Assembly: GCF_900110945.1 (NCBI RefSeq)
Contig: NZ_FOFL01000002.1
Location: 744,001-808,000 of the forward strand
Source of the DNA: Devosia sp. YR412
GTDB taxonomy: Bacteria > Pseudomonadota > Alphaproteobacteria > Rhizobiales > Devosiaceae
Length of the DNA: 64,000 bases
Reading direction: 5' to 3'
The translations under genes were made by a program, and so were the position numbers. Below the pieces are notes generated by a model. That model did not search any database. It had not been told where the DNA came from and was given only the letters and a program-made list of their open reading frames with translations. Position 1 is the stretch's first letter, and each line of letters opens with the position of its first letter. This document shows, piece by piece, positions 24,452-31,792 of the stretch.

Positions 24452-25059
24452 ATGATGCCGTTAAGGAGCGCCTCTGCGTTGGTCTTGGTCGCGGGCGCCA
24501 TGGGCACAGCAAGCTTCGCCGCGGAGGTCTATCCTGAAAGCTTCGCCCTTCTGGAGCACTACGCCTTTCCCGTGGTCGCCGAGAATATCGCCGACCCGAT
24601 GGGCACCGAACCTGAAACGGTCGAGATCTACAAGCGCGCCGCTCATGCACTTTCCGAGAAGTGGGGCATCATGTTCGTCTACGACGACCGATGCGCACCC
24701 CGCAGCTCGGAGTCCTCTGCCCGAAGAAGGTGCCGCCCCAGCGCCGACCAAGGTGTTCAACAACGTCTATTACTTGGGGCTCGACGACATCGCCTCCTGG
24801 GCGTTCGTGGAGAAAAGCGGCGAGGAAATCTACATTCTCGACGCACTCAACAATGCCGAAGAGGCTGAGCAGTACATTGCCGGAGGGCTGACCGAGCTCG
24901 GTTTCGACCCGGCCAACATCAAGGAGGTGTTCATAGGCCACGGCCATGGCGACCACTATGGCGGCGCGGTATCTGCAGGAGACCTATGGCGCAGACATCT
25001 ATATAAGAACGAACGACTGGGGCTTCCACGATGCGGCTTACCGTGACACGCTTCAGTAG
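24452..25059 (+). pseudogene. Decayed metallo-beta-lactamase-fold hydrolase gene
   Basis: The remains of a secreted MBL-fold hydrolase are spread over three reading frames. Frame one (from 24452) gives a signal peptide and YPESFALLEHYAFPVVAENI. After a frame change near 24700-24750 the second frame gives NNVYYLGLDDIASWAFVEKS and the metal-binding motif HGHGDHYGG (around 24940-24965). A second change near 24965 restores YLQETYGADIYI up to a stop at 25057-25059. The C-terminal half expected for a ~300-residue enzyme is missing. At least two indels plus truncation make this a pseudogene, barring sequencing error. The 25060-25190 stretch shows no gene. Confidence 0.85.
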
Positions 25060-25190
25060 CTCTGAGACAGGTAAGCGCCCAAGCTTGGCAGGTCGCGTCG
25101 GTTACGAACAGGCGGATCCTATTGCTATTCGATAAATTTGGATATCCTTACTAACCACAGTGCGGTCGAGCTTGCCGCCAGCTGTGGCAC

Positions 25191-25559
25191 CTAGTTTTGG
25201 GCGGTGTGGAAGGTGATGGCGTAGCCGTCAGGATCGCTTGCCACGAAGAACCGGCCGAACGGGCCATCATTTATGGCGGCCAACACTTTCCCACCACGTT
25301 CAATAATGCGGTCGTGGAAGGCGTCAGCATCGTTGCAGGCGACCCATAAGACCATGCCGGTTCCTAGGGGGGCGGTTTCGGGAAGCGGGCGCAGCGGCTC
25401 GCGCAGGGCCAGGGGGATCGGCTTTGTGGCGAAGATGACAGCACCTGGAGGGTTTCTCTCCTGAGCCATGAAGCCAAAAACTTCACAGTAGAATTTGGTG
25501 GACGCATCGAGGTTGCGAACCTGCAGCGCAATGAAGGATGGGCCGATTGGCATTGTCAT
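25191..25559 (-). CDS. VOC-family (glyoxalase/bleomycin-resistance) protein
   Basis: Cytosolic protein of 122 residues with one VOC domain: FIALQVRNLDASTKFYCEVFGF at the start and GRFFVASDPDGYAITFHTA at the end. Such proteins dimerise to form metal-binding sites and act as isomerases, dioxygenases or binding proteins. It is divergent from the MarR gene at 25614 across a 54-base region with a palindromic operator, so it is probably that regulator's target. Substrate unknown. Confidence 0.85.
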   Translation of the reverse strand: MTMPIGPSFIALQVRNLDASTKFYCEVFGFMAQERNPPGAVIFATKPIPLALREPLRPLPETAPLGTGMVLWVACNDADAFHDRIIERGGKVLAAINDGPFGRFFVASDPDGYAITFHTAQN

Positions 25560-25597
25560 GATGGGCGTTCCAAGATATCATCAGGTTCCTTACATAG

Positions 25598-25615
25598 ATA
25601 TCAGGCTCCTGATAT
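25598..25615. promoter_or_regulatory. MarR-type palindromic operator
   Basis: ATATCAGG-CT-CCTGATAT is a perfect palindrome reaching the first bases of the MarR start codon. A partial copy (AGATATCATCAGG) lies at 25573-25585, closer to the VOC gene. Position and AT-rich symmetry suit autorepression by the MarR protein and joint control of the divergent VOC gene. Confidence 0.65.
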
Positions 25616-26066
25616 GTCAACACGCAAGATGGCTCTTTCGAGTGAGGGAGGTTGGATCGGATATGGTTTAAAGATCGTCCAGCATCGTTTGCGCCAGCGG
25701 CTGGAGGCGGAGCTGTCGGAAGCTGGCGTCTCGGCAGCACAGAACGCGGTACTGCTCGCAATTCGCGACAATCCTCGCATCTCCAACGCTGCCTTAGCAC
25801 GCGCAGCGTTTGTGACACCTCAGTCTATGCAAGGCATGCTGGTCACCCTTGAGCGCGACGGATTTATAGTGCGGACGCCGCATCCCGGGCATGGACGCAT
25901 CATCATGACGGAATTGACCGAGAAGGGTCTGACGGCAGCGCATGCCGGCATGATCGCTGCAGAGACAGTTGAGCGACAGATGCTTGCCGGACTGACGACG
26001 GAGGAAGCAGAATTACTGGGTGAGCTATTGCAGAGGTGCGCTAAAGCGCTCGAACCTGGAAATTGA
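25614..26066 (+). CDS. MarR-family transcriptional regulator
   Basis: DNA-binding protein of 150 residues. The winged helix covers about residues 45-110, with RISNAALARAAFVTPQSMQGMLVTLERDGFIVRTPHPGHGR, where the wing arginine-rich DxRxxx segment is replaced by PHPGHGR. The flanking helices form the dimer domain. An alternative ATG exists 15 bases downstream. The palindrome at 25598-25615 overlaps the start, and the divergent VOC gene is the likely target. Confidence 0.88.
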   Translation: MSTRKMALSSEGGWIGYGLKIVQHRLRQRLEAELSEAGVSAAQNAVLLAIRDNPRISNAALARAAFVTPQSMQGMLVTLERDGFIVRTPHPGHGRIIMTELTEKGLTAAHAGMIAAETVERQMLAGLTTEEAELLGELLQRCAKALEPGN

Positions 26067-26401
26067 CGACTGAAGGACAATGTCCGATGTCAGGCTGCCG
26101 GGCGTTAGCATTGATGTCCGCAACGGGGTCGCGCCTTATCGGCGATATTAAACTCCAGCATACCGGCGGTGTCCGCGCGGATGACGGTCTAGCGCTTCCG
26201 GGGTGGTTTTCCGACAGGCAGCTTTGCGGTGCCGTCTCGGGTCGACGGACTGTGACCATGACGTATCCGCTGCCAAGGCGCCTGCCACGGCATAGGCACC
26301 TTGGGCCGCCGGTAGGGCTTGTTGCGTGCCCATCATATTGGCCTATGGTCAACCTGGCTTTGGCAAGGGCCACGGTCCAGACAACACAAGGCTTGGCGCC
26401 G
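26067..26401. other. 335-base stretch without a convincing gene
   Basis: The MarR frame that follows stays open upstream through this stretch, but its translation lacks any family similarity, and reverse-strand frames look equally random. No hairpin or repeat stands out. It probably holds the promoter of the second MarR gene and degraded sequence. Confidence 0.5.
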
Positions 26402-26848
26402 ATGGCCAGCAACAAAGACAATTCTCCCGAGGCCCTAGAGACGGTTCAGCTTGCCGAGGACCTGCGTCGTGTAACCGGCAAATTCGTTCGGGCGATCCGG
26501 TCGCAAGCGCAATCGCCTACGACGGCACAATCGGAAACACTCGGACTTCTAGGTCGGAATGGGCTCATGACGGTCGCTGACCTCGCCGAGCGTCGCGATG
26601 TCAGGCACCAGAGCATGCGGGTGACAATTGCCCAGTTGGAAGCCGCACAGTTGGTTGCCAAAACACCAAACCCCGCTGATGGCCGCAGCGCGCTTTTGGC
26701 CATCACCGATAAAGGTCGGCAGGCGCTGGTGCGATCACGGGAAGCCAGAGCATTGCAGATCGCCGGCCTGATTGAGGACCGGTTGTCTGCAACGGAGCGG
26801 GCCACCCTCCGGGCCGCCATTGCCGTTCTTGACCGCCTGGCGGGCTGA
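26402..26848 (+). CDS. MarR-family transcriptional regulator (second)
   Basis: Protein of 148 residues with the MarR winged helix: GLMTVADLAERRDVRHQSMRVTIAQLEAAQLVAKTPNPADGRSALLAITDKGRQAL, including the wing DGRS motif. The start is assigned to the ATG at 26402 (MASNKDNSPEA) because the open frame upstream is unlike any MarR N-terminus; a ribosome site is weak. It converges with the SnoaL-like gene (stops five bases apart). The 19-base inverted repeat in front of that gene could be its operator, by inference. Confidence 0.82.
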   Translation: MASNKDNSPEALETVQLAEDLRRVTGKFVRAIRSQAQSPTTAQSETLGLLGRNGLMTVADLAERRDVRHQSMRVTIAQLEAAQLVAKTPNPADGRSALLAITDKGRQALVRSREARALQIAGLIEDRLSATERATLRAAIAVLDRLAG

Positions 26849-26852
26849 GGGG

Positions 26853-27266
26853 CTATGGTTTGCGCAGTTCGGTCAGCACCTGGGACATGGTGTTTAGTCC
26901 CCAATGCTCAGCGTATCGACCGTCGAGGATGCGGACGATATCGATAATGTCGATTGCGACCGGTCTGCCGGTAGCCGGAATGCCCAGCAGGGTGCCAGAA
27001 TGTACCCCGGTGATCGTCTTGCGCGTCGTGACCCGTTCTCCCTCGGCGATCTGCTCATGAATAATGACGGTCAGGTTCGACAGCGCCGGTCGCAGAATGT
27101 TCTGAAACGTGTTCCACATGCTTTCTGGTCCGTTCGGCGCGCCCTGCGGGGCAGCATGATTGATGAAGCCAGGCGCCATCAAAGCGTCGAACGCGTCGAC
27201 ACTACCCTGCTCGATGACTTCGGAATTGAAGCGGCGAACGACCGCCTTATTGTCGTCTACGGACAC
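26853..27266 (-). CDS. SnoaL-like/NTF2-fold protein, putative ester cyclase type
   Basis: Protein of about 137 residues with a SnoaL/NTF2 cone fold: an N-terminal helix (NKAVVRRFNSEVIEQGSVDAFDALMAPGFINHAAP), then strands with GERVTTRKTITGVHSG and VDIVRI-like IDIIDIVRILDGRYAEHWG. Members are small hydratases, cyclases or isomerases. I assign a GTG start at 27266, eight bases after GGAGGA; the longer open frame beyond it runs through a perfect inverted repeat and does not resemble the family. The ribosome site lies inside one arm of that repeat, suggesting transcriptional or translational control. Confidence 0.8.
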   Translation of the reverse strand: MSVDDNKAVVRRFNSEVIEQGSVDAFDALMAPGFINHAAPQGAPNGPESMWNTFQNILRPALSNLTVIIHEQIAEGERVTTRKTITGVHSGTLLGIPATGRPVAIDIIDIVRILDGRYAEHWGLNTMSQVLTELRKP

Positions 27267-27270
27267 GACA

Positions 27271-27313
27271 GTCCTCCAGATATATACAGCTAAACTGTAT
27301 ATATCTGGAGGAC
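27271..27313. promoter_or_regulatory. Perfect 19-base inverted repeat covering the SnoaL-like gene's ribosome site
   Basis: Arms 27271-27289 and 27295-27313 are exact reverse complements (gtcctccagatatatacag and its complement), loop CTAAA. The inner part is AT-rich like a MarR operator. The outer end of the arm nearest the gene supplies GGAGGA to the GTG start at 27266, so in RNA the hairpin would hide the ribosome site. It could be an operator, a translational switch, or both. Confidence 0.7.
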
Positions 27314-27783
27314 TTGGCGACGAACTTCTCGGCCGACCGGTGACGCAATCCGCTAATCGGAAGAAGTGCATCACTGGTTGGGCGAACAGGCACCCAATGG
27401 CGCGCAGCTGTCTGCAAAATGCTTGCGAAGCTTTCCCAAAGCCACGAAAAGGTATTGCTTGCCTGAACGTTCGCGTACAGCTCCCGGCACTCGGCATATC
27501 GGAGTAGACCGCACTTGCCGCAAAAGCAATTTTGGGCTGGTCGGAGATCGCTTCATCACCACGCGGCCGAGGTCGTGGAGCCGCGCCAAGGCAACAGTGT
27601 AATGCGCACCAAGCACCGCGTGTTAACTTTCGATTAACACGCAGTGATTTCGCACCCGGTCAGAGAGTTGCCAGAAACCGAAGTTAAGGAGAGTTAGCTT
27701 CCGAAACAGTGCCGGAAACCGAGGGATTATTTTTAGCTTCCTTGTCACGGACGCTGCCAGCCCAGGGCCCGCCAGAAATCCGT
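27314..27783. other. 470-base stretch without a convincing gene
   Basis: Short open frames on both strands show no family features and no supported starts. The only clear signal is the CtrA-like palindrome at 27618-27642, described separately. Confidence 0.5.
27618..27642. promoter_or_regulatory. Consensus CtrA box within a palindrome
   Basis: TTAA (27623-27626)-N7-TTAAC (27634-27638) matches the CtrA consensus exactly. The flanks extend it to nine-base inverted arms GCGTGTTAA / TTAACACGC. There is no clear gene start nearby on either strand; the closest gene is the stop of the hypothetical gene at 27784. It might also act as a weak terminator or be a remnant promoter. Confidence 0.45.
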
Positions 27784-28119
27784 TTATCCGGTCTGCGGGT
27801 CTATATCCTGCTGGTCTGCCGGCAATGTCGCCCGCGCCGCGTGATAGGCGTGCAGGCCCATGAGCAGCCGGCTCACATCGCTCGTCGTCATGGCCGTGTG
27901 GAAACCGGTTCGGTCTTGCCACCAACGTTGGCGCCACGTTGACAGCCAGTCGAGATAGATGCCCTCGGCAGAAGGGTCGCACTCGCAGGTGTGCCGGAAT
28001 ACCCGACGTTCGGTTTCCATTGCCCGATCGGGATCGAGGCCCTCGCTGCGCGCCTTGTCGTAAACGACTTGGAGCTGAACGGCGGTAACTTGATCGATGC
28101 AGTGTGATGTCGGAGCCAT
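27784..28119 (-). CDS. Hypothetical protein, 111 residues
   Basis: I do not recognise the family. The protein is soluble, with an N-terminal part containing AVQLQVVYDKARSEGLDPDRAMETERRVF, which looks helical, two cysteines in HTCECD, and a tryptophan-rich segment (DWLSTWRQRWWQD). GGGAGG is nine bases before the ATG at 28119. Two strong inverted repeats lie upstream (28189-28237 and 28246-28277). A coding call rests on the ribosome site, a plausible composition and the absence of a better frame. Confidence 0.6.
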   Translation of the reverse strand: MAPTSHCIDQVTAVQLQVVYDKARSEGLDPDRAMETERRVFRHTCECDPSAEGIYLDWLSTWRQRWWQDRTGFHTAMTTSDVSRLLMGLHAYHAARATLPADQQDIDPQTG

Positions 28120-28188
28120 GCCGGCAGCCTCCCGGACGGAGACCGATTCGTCCGGGGGACTTCGACGGATTTCCCCGGAAGAAATGGG

Positions 28189-28237
28189 GTGAACATTCTT
28201 ATGCCAGATACGCCCTGACTGGCATAAAAATGTTCAC
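28189..28237. repeat. 19-base imperfect inverted repeat upstream of the hypothetical gene
   Basis: Arms 28189-28207 (GTGAACATTCTTATGCCAG) and 28219-28237 match with one mismatch around an 11-base centre. It lies 70-118 bases upstream of the gene start at 28119. It could be an operator, an attenuator hairpin or the end of a mobile element; no transposase is present. Confidence 0.6.
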
Positions 28238-28245
28238 TTGGCTGC

Positions 28246-28277
28246 CTATGTACCAATTCCGCAAGATCGGTACATAG
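28246..28277. repeat. Second inverted repeat, CTATGTACC/GGTACATAG
   Basis: Nine-base perfect arms at 28246-28254 and 28269-28277 with a 14-base centre, eight bases beyond the first repeat. Two dyads side by side suggest a composite regulatory region between the small zinc-ribbon-like gene and the hypothetical gene. Confidence 0.5.
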
Positions 28278-28298
28278 ATGGCCATCCGTGCACCAGTC

Positions 28299-28481
28299 TC
28301 AGGAATGTGGTGTACTGGTGGCCACCGGCGCCGAGTAGAGCTCGCCCCGCCAAAGCTGGATCTTCCTCACGCCAGCTGGCCGCCTGACTGTCAACATGCC
28401 GACGTCGCTGTCCCAGGTATAGCGTTCGTTCACGTGCCAGAGGTCGCTCTTGCCGCATTTCGGGCAGCGGCCATCAAGCAA
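28299..28481 (-). CDS. Small CxxC zinc-ribbon-like hypothetical protein
   Basis: Sixty residues beginning MLDGRCPKCGKSDLWHV, with one clear CPKCG knuckle near the N-terminus and no second cysteine pair, so a full zinc ribbon would need histidines or dimerisation. The remainder is basic with WRGELY. No strong ribosome site is seen. It may be real or the leftover of a longer gene; confidence is limited. Confidence 0.4.
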   Translation of the reverse strand: MLDGRCPKCGKSDLWHVNERYTWDSDVGMLTVRRPAGVRKIQLWRGELYSAPVATSTPHS

Positions 28482-28713
28482 ATCCTCGTGGAAAGTGTTG
28501 CCGGAGAGCTGGAGCAGGTCCGCGCTCAGAAATATGCGCGTGCGCCGTCAGAAGTTGCACTTGCACACGATAACAGGAAACCGCGAAATCCGGTTAACCA
28601 GACTACATGAATCGGTCCGTTTGTCCCAGACTTGTCCCAGATGCCGATTTTGTGGGGGTCTATCGTTGACGTTCCTGACACGATACATGTCAAAAACATC
28701 AACGATTTCAAGA

Positions 28714-28790
28714 TGGTAGCGAAGCCCAGATTTGAACTGGGGACACACGGATTATGATTCCGCTGCTCTAACCAACTGAGCTACTCCGCT
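28714..28790 (-). tRNA. tRNA with anticodon CAT (tRNA-Met elongator type)
   Basis: A full cloverleaf can be drawn: acceptor AGCGGAG pairing with CTTCGCT (one G-T pair), D-arm GCTC...GAGC, anticodon stem GCGGA/TCCGT around loop ATCATAA with CAT, T-arm CCCAG-TTCAAAT-CTGGG, discriminator A and an encoded CCA. The loop and absence of initiator features (the first pair is an intact A-T, and the GGG/CCC anticodon-stem pairs are lacking) indicate elongator Met. A lysidine-modified Ile2 tRNA also has CAT and cannot be fully excluded. It marks the end of the patchy region at 24.4-28.7 kb. Confidence 0.93.
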
Positions 28791-28870
28791 TCAAGAAGTG
28801 CGCGGGTTGCCCCGCCGAAGCACTTACTAGTTTTAGCACACCGCCCTGTCAAGACGCTAGCGCGCTGGTT

Positions 28871-30325
28871 TCAATGTTGCGTGCGCAGGACGTCGATGGC
28901 GTCGCGCACGAGGATCAGGTCGGCCTCGAATTTGGCCTGTTCGCGCGCCTTGCCCTCGGCATCGGGAATGCGGAGCAGGTAGGAGGGATGGTTGGTCACG
29001 AACAGGGTAGTGCCATTGGACAAAGCGATCGGCGCACCGCGTAACTTACTGATGGTGGCTGTTTTTCCGAGCAGGCTCGTCGCAGCCGTGGCGCCCAGCG
29101 CGACGATGACTTTCGGTCTCACGAGGTCTTGCTCCAGGTTGAGCCAGAACTTGCAGGCCTGAACTTCGCCGCCATCGGGACTTTGGTGGATGCGACGCTT
29201 GCCGCGCGGCTCGAACTTGAAGTGTTTCACGGCATTGGTGACATAGACCCGCGAGCGGTCGATGCCGACCTTTTCGACAGCCTTATTAAGTACTTGACCG
29301 GCGGGGCCGATGAAGGGTTTACCAGCCAGATCCTCCTGGTCCCCGGGCTGTTCGCCGACGAACATGACGTCGGCATGTTCGGGGCCTTCGCCAAACACCG
29401 CCTGGGTGGCGTGTTCGCAGAGACGACAGCGGCGGCAGTCCTGCACGGCGGTGCGGGCGTCGGCCAGGGTGGTGATTTCTTGTGTGCCAAGAGGTTCGGG
29501 CAGCCGTTCCTGCTGGCGCAGATGCCGCGAGGGCGGCAGGCTGGCCACGCGCTCGATCATCTCGCTCTCCATCTGCCGGGCATTGCGGATCAGCGGAGCG
29601 ATCAGTTCGGCTTCGGGCAGGTTTTTCCAGTATTTGACCGGCATTTCCGACTTCATCATCGAAACCTTCAACCGCGCCGGATTGAAGATCGAGGCGAAAT
29701 AGGTCTTCCAGTCATCCTCGACCGCATCATCCTGGGGCACATCGCTTTTTTGCCCGCCCGGGCCGAAAGCCAGGCTCTCGCCATACCAATAGGCGCTGCG
29801 ATAGGGGGTGATGATGGCCCACATCATGCCGTCGAAGCGGCGTGCGAAGAAGGGCGCGGTCATCTCCAATGTGTAGTGATCGGGCTCGAACCAGGCGGCA
29901 TAGCGCTCGAGCCCGCTATCATCCAGGATGGACTTGAAGCGGACGAAGGCCTTCATCTTGTGGCTGTCGCGCCGCACCGCCGAGGTCCATTTCGTTAACA
30001 GACTGTTAGCATCGAGCGTCGCATCACCGAGCATTTGGTTGTTGCTCTGCAGCGCCCACAACAGCTTATACAGCACGGAAAACCGCGCCGGATCGGCGTG
30101 GCAAATGGCTTGTTGAGCCATATCAAGGAATTGACGCGGCACCGATCCGACGGGACGGTCCACTGGCGGCAGCGCAATCGCGTCGACATCGTCGAGCAGC
30201 CCGCCGGCATCGCCCAGCATACGCCAGTCTACCTGATTGGGGGATATCCCCGCCGCCAAAAGGCGTCGCGCATGGCCACGCCATTCCGCAAAGTCATTGG
30301 GCGCGGTGAGGCGAACCACCTGCAT
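28871..30325 (-). CDS. UdgX-type uracil-DNA-binding protein fused to DUF4130 domain
   Basis: Protein of 484 residues. Residues ~1-245 match the DUF4130 (TIGR03915) domain that accompanies a radical-SAM repair protein. Residues ~270-484 are a family 4-like uracil-DNA glycosylase with iron-sulfur cysteines beginning CRRCRLCE, the GEQPGDQEDLAGKPFIGPAG motif and the NHPSYLL motif. The insert KRRIHQ (376-381) is the UdgX hallmark; its histidine (H380) forms the covalent bond to the abasic sugar in studied UdgX proteins. It probably captures uracil in DNA. Its ATG shares one base with the stop of the upstream radical-SAM gene. Confidence 0.92.
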   Translation of the reverse strand: MQVVRLTAPNDFAEWRGHARRLLAAGISPNQVDWRMLGDAGGLLDDVDAIALPPVDRPVGSVPRQFLDMAQQAICHADPARFSVLYKLLWALQSNNQMLGDATLDANSLLTKWTSAVRRDSHKMKAFVRFKSILDDSGLERYAAWFEPDHYTLEMTAPFFARRFDGMMWAIITPYRSAYWYGESLAFGPGGQKSDVPQDDAVEDDWKTYFASIFNPARLKVSMMKSEMPVKYWKNLPEAELIAPLIRNARQMESEMIERVASLPPSRHLRQQERLPEPLGTQEITTLADARTAVQDCRRCRLCEHATQAVFGEGPEHADVMFVGEQPGDQEDLAGKPFIGPAGQVLNKAVEKVGIDRSRVYVTNAVKHFKFEPRGKRRIHQSPDGGEVQACKFWLNLEQDLVRPKVIVALGATAATSLLGKTATISKLRGAPIALSNGTTLFVTNHPSYLLRIPDAEGKAREQAKFEADLILVRDAIDVLRTQH

Positions 30326-31560
30326 CAGAACAGGCTCAACTGTTCCGGCTGCGGCGTCAGCCGGGCGCGCAGCTTGCTGTCGTCGGTCAGCCCGCCGGGG
30401 GTCCAGTCGGCCGCCTCGATGAAGGGGCGCACCTTGTCGATGGTGCCGGCAATAGTCGCCACATCGGACAGCCGCAAGCGGTGATGCCGGCGCGTCGAAA
30501 TGATCCGCTCGACGCTGCGGGTGCCCAGCCCCGGGACGCGCAGCAGCATTTCCTTGTCGGCGCGGTTGACGTCGACCGGAAAGCGCTGCCGGCTCTTGAG
30601 CGCCCAGGCGAGTTTTGGATCGATGGAAAGGTCAAGCAACCCGTCCTCGCCACCCGAAACGATCTCGGGCACGTCGAAGCCATAAAAGCGGATCAGCCAG
30701 TCGGCCTGATACAGCCGATGCTCGCGCATCAGCGGCGGCGCCTTTAGCGGCAGCCGGGAGGAGCTGTCGGGGATGGGCGAAAAGGCCGAATAATAGACCC
30801 GGCGCAGCTTGTAGCCGGAATAGAGTCCGGCGGCGCGATTGAGGATGGCGCCATCATCGGCCGCATCGGCGCCGACGATCATCTGCGTCGATTGCCCGGC
30901 CGGAGCGAATTTCGGCTTCAGCGCCCGCGCCTTCTTGTCGGGTCCGGCTTCGTCGAGCTTGCCCCGCACATTGGCCATGGCAGTGCGGATTTCGCTGGGC
31001 TTTTTCTCCGGCGCCAGTTGTTCCAGCCCGACATCGGTCGGCATTTCGATATTGGTCGAGAGCCGGTCGGCCCAGCGCCCGGCTTCGACGAGAAGCTCGG
31101 GCGTGGCATTGGGAATAACCTTGAGATGGATATAGCCGGCGAACTGGTGGTCCTCGCGCAGCGAGCGGGCCACGCGGACAAGTTCTTCCATCGTATAATC
31201 GGGCGAGCGGATGACGCCTGAGGAGAGGAACAGGCCTTCGATGTAATTGCGCTTGTAGAAATCCAGCGTCAGCTTCACCACTTCCTCGACGCTGAACCGA
31301 GCGCGGGTGACGTTGGAGGACGAGCGGTTGACGCAATAGATGCAGTCGTAGACGCAGAAATTGGTCAGCAGGATTTTCAGCAGCGAAATGCAGCGCCCGT
31401 CCGGCGCATAGGAATGGCAAATCCCGCTGCCCTCGGTCGAGCCGATACCGCCCGTGCCAGCAGAATTACGCTTTTCCGAACCGGAGGAAGCGCAGGACGC
31501 GTCGTATTTGGCCGCATCTGAGAGGATGGCGAGCTTTCGGCGAAGTGTCAGCGCGGCCAT
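30325..31560 (-). CDS. Putative DNA modification/repair radical SAM protein (TIGR03916 type)
   Basis: Radical-SAM enzyme of about 411 residues with the cluster-binding CVYDCIYC motif (C69, C73, C76) preceded by extra cysteines, and a C-terminal helix-hairpin-helix part (VDVNRADKEMLLRVPGLGTRSVERI) that suggests DNA binding. This family is almost always paired with the DUF4130 partner, as here, in an overlapping gene pair (TGATG). The chemistry is uncharacterised; a DNA base repair or modification role is inferred from the partner. The start at 31560 has AAGGGAAC ahead; an in-frame ATG at 31614 is less likely. Confidence 0.9.
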   Translation of the reverse strand: MAALTLRRKLAILSDAAKYDASCASSGSEKRNSAGTGGIGSTEGSGICHSYAPDGRCISLLKILLTNFCVYDCIYCVNRSSSNVTRARFSVEEVVKLTLDFYKRNYIEGLFLSSGVIRSPDYTMEELVRVARSLREDHQFAGYIHLKVIPNATPELLVEAGRWADRLSTNIEMPTDVGLEQLAPEKKPSEIRTAMANVRGKLDEAGPDKKARALKPKFAPAGQSTQMIVGADAADDGAILNRAAGLYSGYKLRRVYYSAFSPIPDSSSRLPLKAPPLMREHRLYQADWLIRFYGFDVPEIVSGGEDGLLDLSIDPKLAWALKSRQRFPVDVNRADKEMLLRVPGLGTRSVERIISTRRHHRLRLSDVATIAGTIDKVRPFIEAADWTPGGLTDDSKLRARLTPQPEQLSLF

Positions 31561-31792
31561 TTTTGTTCCCTTTATGTTCATGACAGGGATACCGCATGTC
31601 GGGCTCGGGCGCATGTCAAAAAGACAGCTGTGAGGGAATTGTGATCGGCTGCTGATACCTCTGGGAGGTCACGAGCGATCGTTCAGGAAAAGACACCAGT
31701 GCGTTGCAATTGTCCATCTGCACAAACCGGCCGGCGTCCTTTACATCTATCGCAACGACGGCGAACTGGCCGCCCATCAGGAGATTGCAGAA

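Noticed and set aside
26063..26401. N-terminal extension of the second MarR gene to 26063
   Set aside because: The added ~113 residues do not resemble any MarR protein; the ATG at 26402 starts a normal-length family member.
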